Origin: Ditylenchus dipsaci
Lineage: Eukaryota; Nematoda; Chromadorea; Rhabditida; Anguinidae
Length of the DNA: 64,000 nucleotides
Direction of reading: 5' to 3'
Assembly: GCA_004194705.1 (NCBI GenBank)
Contig: SADC01001180.1
Location: forward strand, 152,669 to 216,668
Shown here in pieces: positions 12,067 through 21,500 of the stretch; within the stretch, counting starts at the first letter, position 1, and the number at the start of each line of letters is the position of its first letter. Made by a program: the position numbers and the translations under genes. The notes under the pieces are model-generated. The model worked only from the letters and a program-made list of their open reading frames with translations. It had not been told where the DNA came from and ran no database searches.

Positions 12067-14618
12067 ATGCGTGCTTCTTCTCGTTCAATTTGGATGGTGC
12101 TGCTTGTTGTTTGCGCTAGTTGGCCGTGTGGTGTCCTCGCTGAGGATAGTCTGCCGTAAGCAATTTCCTGGTCCGTGATCCTCGCTATATTTCTTTGTTC
12201 AGTACAATTCTGCTGAAGAAGGGATCGTCGAAAAGCATCACGCAAGCAGTCCTAGTGCCAAGTCCAGATAAGATCGACTTGACCATTATGCCATTGGATT
12301 GCAGCACTGTTAATGGGGATGATATTGTCAACAAGTAGGCTTTACATTTTACACGCCAGTTTAATGCGTCATTTTTAGTGTCAAGTATTCCTACTCCGAT
12401 GGCTGCAACATGGATCTGATCTGGAAGAAAGGAAACCATTTTCACACGCAAAAAGGTGATTAGTATTTCAATTGGCTAGTACAGTCAAGTCTCGATATAA
12501 GATACACCCCGGGACTGGACCTAGGTGTATCTTGTATCGGGGGTATCTTATATCGAGACTTCACTGTATTATTTTTCATCGATTCAGACGGAGGCACGTC
12601 CAATGCCGTAGAGACTTCTAAATCTACGATAATTAGCATTTGGATTCAAGATAAAAAAGTCAAGTTTCAAGCTTTGAATGAAATTGTACATCCCTATGAT
12701 GCTTGCCCTGTGAAGAATAATCAGCTGCCTGGTGAAACAAGTGGATACCTTCTGAATTTTACGGTGTGGAGCCTTGAAGATTTGCAGTGTGACTATCGAT
12801 TTAGCTTTGTAAGTCTTTTTTTTAACGAGTTTTCAAAAATTCTAACATCCTTGTATGGTCATATCTTTTTTCCTCAATCGATTTTCGACATTCCGTAAAC
12901 GCTAATTCACTCAATGTTGCTTGGAATTTTTTTGATTTACAATGTCAAAAGTACGATTTTCTCTTGGTCCCCCTTTTGGTCTGGACCTCGCCTATGCAGT
13001 GAGCATCCGCAGACCAAGAGCCAAACCACAGTGGTACCAAGGAAGATCGCGTTTTTTAAATTTCCGTATTTCCTCTAATAACTCACCCCCCTCAACTTTG
13101 AGGGCCTATATCTCAGCTCGGAACAAATATTTTACAAAGCTGTTTATTGCGTTTTCTTAATTGCCACGAGCTCTACGATTTCACTTTTTAAATTTAATAT
13201 TTTCACCCGAAAATCTCGAGATCGACCTCAAATTTTTCCATTTTTCAGCGATCCAAAAAGTAACTCACCGGGTGAGTTATTAGAGGAAATACGGTATATC
13301 GTATACCGTATTTCCTCTAATAACTCACCCGGGTGAGTTACTTTTTGGATCGCTGAAAATTGGAAAAATTTGAGGTCGATTTTTTTTGGTTGCTAAAACA
13401 CATATTAAAATGTGGAATCGGTAAAGCTCCTGGGAGTTAAGAAAACGCAAAAAGAAGCTTTGCAAAATATTGACTCTGTACTGAAATACAGACCCTCAAA
13501 GTTGAGAGGGGCTTGTATTAGGAGGGGGCTTATATTAGAGGAAATAGGGTAAATCAATGAAAGTTCCACGCGATACTGAGTCGATTTGCGTTTACAGGAT
13601 GTCGAAATTCGACCAAGTGAAAAAATTATGGCCATTGAAAGGTGTTAGGATTTCTTAGAATACTGCTATCACTTGTTTGCTTTCAGCCTCCAGGGTACAA
13701 GGTTTTCGTGCCCTCAATAGATCCGACGACTGTTGCTGCTTCTCAGGCTCTAGGAGCGTGGGATATTGTTGCTATTTGTGCTGCGATTGTTGTGTAAGAA
13801 TTATAGAGTGTTATTTTGGTAACCAAAGTCTTTAAATTTGCAGTGTCCTCGTCGTGGTGGGTATTGCCGCATGGTGCATCTACAGATATTATAAGCCTGT
13901 GTTGCCTGCTACCGCTGAAGCGAATCTGTCCACTCCTACTGCTGTGACGTGCTTGCCGGCTCAAAAAGTGGTCAAGCCATCTGCTACTACTCAGCCTGCT
14001 CCAGTGTCTAGTGATCTGAAGCATGGGTTAGTTGCTGGACTAAGCGCTGTCTGAAAAGTCATTCAATCGAGTTTTCAGGGTTGTTCGGGTTCCGCCTTCT
14101 ACTGCTCCTCCGTCTTCTACTCCTCAGCCGCCTGCTGCTCTTCCGCCGTCGACTGCTACTCCGAACGAGTACTAGTTTTATTTTTCTTCGAATCCTTACT
14201 TATAGATGTTTTCCAGGTCTGATGACGAGCGATTCCAGCGCAGAACCCGTGAGCGAGTAGCTAAGTAAGCCATTTAGTATTAGTCTGTGATGTCACTCAC
14301 GCAAATTCTTGTTGCAGGTTCAAGGCTGTTACCATAGAAATTCCGCCGGTTCCAGCTCCTATCATTGAGACTCCGTAAGTTATTATGCTGGCGCTAATCT
14401 AAATATATTGAATTCATCTTGCTATTAGGTCCAAAAGACGACCATCAGCAGAATTTCGCCGCACGTTGGAAAGCAGAGATGAAACTGAATTGGCTCCGAA
14501 CACAGTCAAGCTGGAACGCTATGAGCGTGAAAGGTCTCGTCGAATGCTGAAAGCTGTGGATGAGGGTGACCAGCCGAGAAAGAAGAAGTCTAGCTCGACC
14601 ATTGAGGACGTCATGTAG
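12067..14618 (+). CDS. Unrecognised secreted/single-pass membrane protein, intact copy B (397 aa)
   Basis: Ten exons splice in phase at GT-AG junctions: 12067-12155, 12203-12334, 12379-12455, 12588-12808, 13687-13793, 13844-14026, 14079-14168, 14217-14264, 14318-14374, 14429-14618 (1194 nt including TAG). Residues 1-25 form a signal peptide (hydrophobic WMVLLVVCASWPC). Residues about 26-195 are an ectodomain with four cysteines (LDCST, DGCNM, DACPV, LQCDY). Residues about 199-222 are one membrane helix (IVAICAAIVVVLVVVGIAAW) ending in CIYRYY. A Pro/Ala/Thr/Ser-rich linker follows (about 225-300), then a strongly charged tail ending TIEDVM. I do not recognise the ectodomain family. Topology suggests a surface receptor or adhesion protein with a long cytoplasmic tail. 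Introns 3 and 4 carry MITEs. Confidence 0.75.
12482..12566. mobile_element. Mini pogo/Tigger-like MITE in copy B intron 3
   Basis: It has near-perfect inverted arms CAGTCAAGTCTCGATATAAG / CTTATATCGAGACTTCACTG with TA on both sides (12480-12481, 12567-12568). The matching copy A intron lacks it, so it inserted after the duplication. Confidence 0.8.
12809..13686 (+). repeat. Copy B intron 4: mariner-type MITE with a nested second MITE
   Basis: The outer repeat (about 12880-13050 and 13565-13625) matches the 50899-51259 family (TCGATTTTCGACATTC ... GATGTCGAAATTCGACC). Nested inside (about 13063-13555) is a palindrome with ACCGTATTTCCTCTAATA arms and a central inverted repeat around 13286-13310. 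The copy A intron has only the outer piece. Confidence 0.65.
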
Positions 14619-14720
14619 TCTCCTAAAAGCAACAGTATTCCGTTGTGTATTATATTATTATCCTATTGTATTTGTTGGCGGATCATGGGTCGCCTTGTAT
14701 ATATCTATGTTAAAGCGTTT

Positions 14721-14726
14721 AATAAA
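14721..14726 (+). terminator. Polyadenylation signal of copy B
   Basis: AATAAA lies about 103 bases after the TAG, in the same local context as in copy A. Confidence 0.7.
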
Positions 14727-14844
14727 GCTCTTTCTATGAAATTCGTTGGAGGCGCAGGGTTTTGGTTAGAATGTTAGGGCGGGTTGGGGTAGAGTATTAC
14801 CTCAACCAATTCCTTCACTCGGTCATAGGGTGTCCCGAGAGGGC

Positions 14845-15000
14845 CACGGACGTTTGACCTTAAAGCCGTTTGACCTTTAAGCCGTTTGACCTTAAGCCGT
14901 TTGACCTTAAGCCGTTTGACCTTAAGCCGTTTGACCTTAAGCCGTTTGACCTTAAGCCGTTTGACCTTAAAGCCGTCTGGCCTTAAAGCCGTCTGACACT
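14845..15000. repeat. Tandem array of GCCGTTTGACCTTA words
   Basis: About nine units of 15-16 bp run from 14848 to 14998. It begins after GGGTGTCCCGAGAGGGCCAC, so it may be one surviving arm of a palindromic word-array element inserted in the ACAGGGTGTCC repeat. Confidence 0.8.
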
Positions 15001-15430
15001 AAAAATTTGCAATTTTTGCATTTCGAATCCGTGCTTTCTCTACTCCGTTTCTTGAAGTCAAGGTTTTTTGATTACATATATTGCTGTCATTTCATTGACC
15101 ACACATTCGCGACGGTCGTTGAATTCTTTTTGGTCATAGAATACTTGCTTCGTTGACACGCATTTGGGCCCCAATTATAAAAATTTTATATTTTTCAACG
15201 CAGATGTGTTGTACGTATTAGAACTGGTGCTGCACTAAGAAAAAGCTATGTGGGTCATCAAAGGGTCAGCCATTAAACCGTTTCCCTGTAAGGCCGTTTC
15301 CCTGTAAGCCGTTTCCCTGTAAGCCGTTTCCCTGTAAGGGACGTTTCCCTGTAAGGAACGACAAGGAACTGTAGCATGCAACATCATTCGAACATGCATC
15401 ATTATTTTGGGCCAAAATACGTAAACGTTC
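15001..15430. repeat. Intergenic repeats with CCGTTTCCCTGTAAG array
   Basis: 15001-15270 shows nothing recognisable. 15275-15360 holds about five units of GCCGTTTCCCTGTAA. 15385-15430 is a tail fragment of the tRNA-like foldback family (CGAACATGCATCATTATTTTGG). Confidence 0.6.
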
Positions 15431-15560
15431 CCTTCGGCGGCGCAGGGTCTTGGAGCTGAGATGCGTGCACACACATACCTGAGACACAAATCACTCGAAA
15501 GTGACTCTGGATGCATAAAAACATATGCATACCAGAGTTTCTTTATGCGCTAGGCCCCAG
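15431..15560. repeat. Second copy of the CACTCGAAAGTG hairpin repeat
   Basis: It matches 9310-9425 almost base for base, including the self-complementary CACTCGAAAGTG and the ATGCATAAAAACATATGCAT hairpin. Confidence 0.75.
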
Positions 15561-15584
15561 AAAGTAAGAAGCAGTTCAAAATCT

Positions 15585-16868
15585 AGCATTTTTGCTTAAA
15601 AAGGTTAAAATTTGGTTAAAGGACCATAGCCGACGACGAGAATTTCAAATGTTTGAATTCGCGCGGGACAGTTCTCTTTCGTCTCGCACTGTACTCTTTT
15701 GACTTGCTTCGAATGACTCGACATGACCCCCCAAATAACCACCCAACCGTTCTTCTTGCTATTCTTGCAATGTGGAGCGCTCCGCGGCCAAGACCAGCAC
15801 ACTCCACATTGCAAGAAATTCGGGAAAATATGTATTTTACAGCTCAAAAATTTCATTTTTCCTTCCAGGACAAAAATTATTTTGAATTTAGGGGGGTTAT
15901 TTGAGGGGGGTTATTTGGTGGGGGGGGGGGGGTTATTTGGGGGTTTTCACGGAATGACTCAAAAGAGTACAATGAAAGACGAAAGAGAACTGTCCCGCGC
16001 GAATTCAAACATTTGAAATTTTCGTTGTCGGCAACGGCTATGGTCCTTTAAAAATATTCTCAAAAGATCATCTACCCCCAAAGGGTGGGAGGCAATTTTT
16101 AGACAAATTTTAATTTTTCTTACCCATAAAGTGTTTAGAAATGCTTCTCATATCTTGTTGTACAGAAAAAAATGAGTTCAGAGGTGATTTTGGGTCACTT
16201 TTTAAAAAATACTTTTTAAAAAGTGCCTTGTTTTCCTGGTATCGGATTTTGAAGGATACTCTGTTCGGCTTGTGCCTGTTGACTTTTCAGAGAAATTTTT
16301 TACTGACAATATACCGAAATGCTCAGCGTGATAAGTGCAACCGAACTAGTGCAAAGACTCACAAGACCATAAGCAAATATAACTAAAATAAGTCAAAACA
16401 TTTTGGCCCCAAAACTCTGCAAAAACCAGGGTGTTTTAGACAAAAATTCAGGTGGTCGTGGATTGGTTTCATGATTTTCTCTAAATTTTACAGACCATTT
16501 TCAAGAAATACAAATATACAGATGATAGAGCACGAAAAACTGCAGCAGATACAAAATATCACAAGTGAGACTGTGTTTTTTCCTCTTTTTGAAAGATTGA
16601 AAAAGCAGGCTGATAGCCTGGCCATAGATAGCCTTTTGGTTTAACTTTACTGTAGTTTACGATCGGCAAAATATGAGCCCTTGCGATTTTCCGCAATAGG
16701 CTGGCGAGTTACGTTTAGCAAATAACTCCAAAAATTTAGGGTAAAAAAGTGTCGGACCCTAGGCAGGAACGTACTTTTTGACAGAGTCGAATGTACCTAA
16801 AATTTTGGAGATACGAGGACCTCAAAAATCAGCCGCCTTTACAGTGTTGAAGAAAGGGGTGCATGTAG
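15585..16868. repeat. Second copy of the 9470-10510 duplicated block
   Basis: It is near-identical to the first block apart from the MITE at 15720-15952 and scattered one-base changes. It ends abruptly at GCATGTAGCG and joins directly to a third copy of the tandem gene 3' end, a recombination junction. Confidence 0.8.
15720..15952. mobile_element. MITE with CCCCAAATAACC ends in the palindrome loop
   Basis: It is flanked by the 8-bp duplication AATGACTC (15712-15719; 15953-15960); the first block shows the single uninterrupted AATGACTC. The ends are CCCCCCAAATAACCACCC and GGGTTATTTGGGGGTTTTCAC. The centre has CACTCCACATTGCAAG. Relatives lie at 44893-45122 and, partly, near 58788-58890. Confidence 0.8.
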
Positions 16869-17165
16869 CGTTTAAAGCGTTTAATAAAGCTCTTTCTATG
16901 AAATTCGTTGGCGGCGCAGGGTTTTGGTTAGAATGTTGGGGCGGTTTGGGGTAGAGTATTACCTCAACCAATTCACTCACCCCACCAGTTCATTCAGTAA
17001 TACGTTTCACTTACCCCTTTATTTGTCCCATTGAGATAGGATAGAATGAATCGTCCCAGTGAGTAAATTGGCAGAGTGAGTGAAACGTCCGTGTCCCTGA
17101 CAGGATGTGGAAGGTAACTTTAGTTGAAATGGACGCAAACGTCAAAATTATGTGGGTACGCGAAA
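16869..17165 (+). pseudogene. Third, truncated copy: 3' UTR and downstream flank only
   Basis: GCGTTTAATAAAGCTCTTTC (AATAAA at 16883-16888) through GTGGGTACGCG matches the 3' ends of copies A and B and 7673-7860. No exon remains; the copy is cut just upstream of its polyadenylation signal. Confidence 0.75.
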
Positions 17166-18165
17166 ATTAGTCCTCAGGATTACCGTATTTTCTTTAATAA
17201 TGACGCCGGGGTCATTATTTTTTAACTTCTCAAAAATTCCGAAATTGTCAATCAAAATGGCCTTAACTCTGAAATCCTAGTCAAAAATAAGAGCGGGGGT
17301 CTTTATTAGAGAAAATACGGTATTCGTCTTTAACCGATTCGTCCGCAGGCCGTTTCGTCCTCAGCATCTTTTCAACTTTTATCTTATACAACAAGGATCG
17401 AGGTAAGTTGTCCTCCGGAAAAATGAGCCTCCACTAAATCAATACTCCAATTTTTGGAGATTATAGGTTCTAATTCCCGGTAGTGACTGAAATCATTTTT
17501 TCTTGACTAAAACACACTTAAGGGTTTACAAAGTTTTAGGATGGTAAGCAAACCACCTGGCACTTTTCTTAAACAGGTATCCACCTCCAGAATTTTAAAT
17601 TGGTGGTTCAGCTGAAAGTAATTAAAATCATCGTATCCTAAATCATCATATCCTGTCGTGTCCTGAACAAGATTTGATAATGTTAGAACAGCGAATGGAC
17701 TCCCAGGAACCTTAGTTTTGACCAGATGGCAGTATTCATAAAGTGGTACCCAAGTGGTAGTGCTAAGGTACTGACCAGGCATCCGTACTTAGCTTGATGG
17801 TACTCAGATAGGTAGCGGTAGATGGTGGTTCTTAAGTAGTAGCGACTGACCATGTTAGTACCTAAATGGAAGTATTCAGCTGGTGATACTCAGCGAATAG
17901 TAAATCAGACCATTTTTGAAGTCCATCATTCATGTTGTAGCATCTTGGTAACAGCACCTGGGTTTCCCCACCCGGATACCGGTACCAAGGTATTACCAAC
18001 CTGGTACCCAGAATTTTAAATTGGTGGTTCGTATACAAGTAGCGATTTGTAGAGGATAAATTTACCGCCGCTTACTCTTAAAGCGAAAAATCAATTCTCG
18101 CTTAAATTTAGACAAAAACTAGGCTGAGAACGAATCGGCCTGAGGACGAATTGTACGTGTCCCGA
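17166..18165. repeat. Composite repeat with ATTCGTCC/GGACGAAT outer words
   Basis: It contains a small palindrome TACCGTATTTTCTTTAATA ... TATTAGAGAAAATACGGTA (17185-17323) and GATTCGTCCGCAGGCC words, mirrored at 18125-18155 by GAACGAATCGGCCTGAGG. The middle (17740-18000) is a loose repeat rich in GGTACTCAG/GGTACC. No gene recognised. Confidence 0.5.
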
Positions 18166-18571
18166 ATTATTTCCATATCATGCCTATATCTCTGAAGGAT
18201 TTGATGTCGGACAGGGGCGTTATTCTCTTTTATTTATATGATGCTGTTTTTGAAGCCTTTGTCAGTGAACTCATGCAAGACCACTTATCTTCACCTCACC
18301 TTGATCTTATTTCCATCACATCTAAACCACTGCCATTACCCTTCTTCCAGGCACACGGACATTTCGTCCAAAAACCGTTTCGTCCAAAAACTGCTTGTGT
18401 ACACAGTTAACTCTAGATTTTCGCAAAACCATGGGACTGATACCAGGTGTTCTTTTTTTATGTTTTCGAATCAAATTAGCAGAGTTACCGTAGCACAAGG
18501 AGTAGCGACAAAAATTTATGGCCCAAATAAAATGGGACGAAAAATTATACATCCATACTGTTGAAACCAAC
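18166..18571. other. No gene recognised; end of traceable OPLAH
   Basis: Short open frames overlap on both strands (18180-18570) without family resemblance. TTTCGTCCAAAAACCG words occur at 18362-18392. The next OPLAH exon expected here (after ...LVPG) is not visible. Confidence 0.4.
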
Positions 18572-21500
18572 CCTGGAACAAGACCGCCTATATCAGAGTG
18601 ATGTCCTCTATTAGCCAGGAAAAAATCGGGCTGTTCATTGTCAGAGAAGAATACCTTTAAAAAATCAAAAAAGCTTTAAAAACTAATTGATAAAATTTTA
18701 GCCTACAGGTGTTATTATAGTCAAGTCAGGCAGATGGCTTCCTCCTGCTTTAGGATGGTTGCACAAAATGACATCACCGCGACTGATGCCTTTAGGACCA
18801 AGATGTTCGATTTGAAATCTGACGGTGGCCTGCATTCCGCCTAAGTGCACCTGATAATAATTTGTTTACGTTTTTTGAAATATTATTTTAAAAGACTTGT
18901 TTCTATTAATATCAACAAGCACAAAAAATTTGTTACCGGAATATGAGGGGCATTTGCGACTAAGCCTCCGTCTGGACCAAATAGAGCACACGAAAAATCT
19001 AGTCTTTCCTAAAAACTTAAAGCCATTAAAGGGGCATGTTCGTGCGTGATGAAACCCAATTTTTAAAATAGAGAAGGCGCGAACCAGGCGTGCCAGAGAT
19101 TTGAAAAAGATTTAAATTTGTATATGAATTTTGAATTTCGTCAAACCCGGCAATTATGTGTGCAGCGAAAGGCATTAGTATTCAACTTAACCCCTATCAT
19201 TCAGCCGGGCAGGGTCCCGAGGTTGAAACTGAGCTGGACCTCTTCGGAGTGTCTCGTGCTCTGAGTTTTAGATTCGCTGAGCCTTTGGTTCGGTTGTTGG
19301 TTTATGTAATGTAACTGCTTCCTGTTGGTTATCCCTCGATTTCGGTTCAGGTAACCGAAATCTTGTTTACCTGACAGATCTACAAAAGAGCGAGAAAATT
19401 CGAGAAGAGTTGGTATGAAAAATTGGATTATTACTTGTTCCGCCCTGTTCGCTATACAGAGTGTGCAGCCACGCACAGATAGAACGCCGAACCAAAGGCA
19501 AATCTAAAACTCGACAGAAAACCGAAATCGAGGGATAACCAACCGGAAGCAGTTACCCTGACAAACAACGGAACCAAAGGCTCGGCGAATTCAAAACTCA
19601 GAGCACGAGACACTCCGAAAAGGTCCAGCTCAATTTCAACTCGGGACCCAACCCGGCTGATTGATAGTGGTCAAGTTGAGTACTCATGCCTTTCGCTGCA
19701 CACACAATTGCTGGGTTTGACGAAATTCAAAATTCATATACAAAATTTAAATCTTTTTCAAATCTCTGGCACGCCTGGTTCGCGCCTTTTCTTTTTTGAA
19801 AATTGTGTTTCATCGCGCACGAACATGCCCCTTTAAAAGTTGTTTAGTTGCTTTTGCGGCTAAGTAATCATCATAGGACTAGGCTGGCATTATGCAAAAG
19901 CTCAAGCTTAATTGCAATACATTGAACTTTGATAAATCGGCATCATTGGAGATTAGCCTTAAGCTTAGTGTCCAGTGACTGAGAGTAAATCACATTTTTT
20001 TAACGCGGGAAGGGCTTTAAACTTTTTTTTGTTCATAAAATTTTTTTCTCTTGGTCACATTTTGTAGCTAAGATGCAGGGCTACAAAATAAAATTTTTTT
20101 CAGCCACAAATCTCTGAAAAACTATACTATACCTTTCAGTTATTGGAGTTAATGGCAGAGTGAAAATATCGCATTTTTATCAGAACTTTTTCAGAGATTC
20201 GGGTGCCGTTTTATCAAAGGTGCGGTATATGAAAGAAATATTTTGTTCTAAATATTATGTGGCTACCAGATCAAATTGGTATTAAATTAACCAAATCAGG
20301 CTCTAAAATGTAAAATGCCGCTTCAACATTTATTCGAGGAGGACAGAAGCGAGTCGATATTTTCATAAAATTAAAAATTTCATGAATATATTTCGTTTAA
20401 TTGACTGAAGTTTGCAAAAAATGCAGATAAAAAGTTATTACATGCACTTTTCGGTAAAAAATTCGAAAAAAGGACCTTCTTGGGGAGGGATTGGTGGTAC
20501 AAAACGGAATAAGTACCGCTGTATGAAAACTATGAATTCGAATTCCGAACACAAATAAATTGCACCCGCGCACTTTATTCGAGAAAATTTATCCTACCTA
20601 TAAGTTGATTTTAAAGCTATTTGGAATCTAATAAAGAAATTAGCTTGGGGGACCAAGGCATCCGAAAATTAAAGTTTTTGTGGTCGATCCCAGAAACATA
20701 CTTGCACTTTCCCCAAAAATTAAAAGCGCCGCCGCCTCCGCCGCCGGAATTGAAAAAATTTCGCCGATTTCGCCAGCGGAGCGCCGACCGCCGGCGCTCC
20801 AAAATCGCCAATTTTACCTCGTTGGCCGCTGGCGGGCCGCCGGCGCTTCGCCGGCGGCCGTGCAAGCATGCCCAGAAATGGCTACAGAGATGTTTTTCAT
20901 GCTCATCGCATTGGAAAACATAAAAAATGCTAAAGGCATACAAAATTTTCAGGGATTAACATTTTAGTGTTTGGAGGGTTCCCTTGTCAGCAAAGTCTGT
21001 TGGCTCTTTTGAAAGCTGAAATCCTAGGCTTCACTATGATGCAAAAACTCGAAAACAATTACAACTATAAATGAAAGGAGAATTGCCAATATTTAATTGG
21101 TTAAATTCAGTAATTTGCTGGTGATATTACGATTTTCGCTGACAGCCAAGCTGAAAAGAGGCATTACCTTAATATTTGTGGAAATAGAGGATCTACAAGT
21201 GTACTTGATAAGGTTTGATACTAAAACTCAAATGTCCTACCTCTGCAGAACAGAACCCATTTGTTCAGCAATTGACATAAACCTACAAGTTCAATCATGG
21301 CTCGACCAAATTTTTTTCCAAATTAAAAACCTATGACTGAATATGGATAATTGAATAGGATCAACTTTTTCGTCAATCTTGTTGCGACCAACATTCATTA
21401 ACTCAATCTCTATGCTTCCATCATCCAAAATTTGGGCATTACAGTTGGGTTCAACCAGTACAGTGCTCAAAACAAATTTTTTTAACAGGAGTGTCAAATT

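Noticed and set aside
20617..20967. Proline/arginine-rich frames across 20620-20940
   Set aside because: They cover the GC-rich word island, which is open in several frames because it lacks A+T-rich stop codons.
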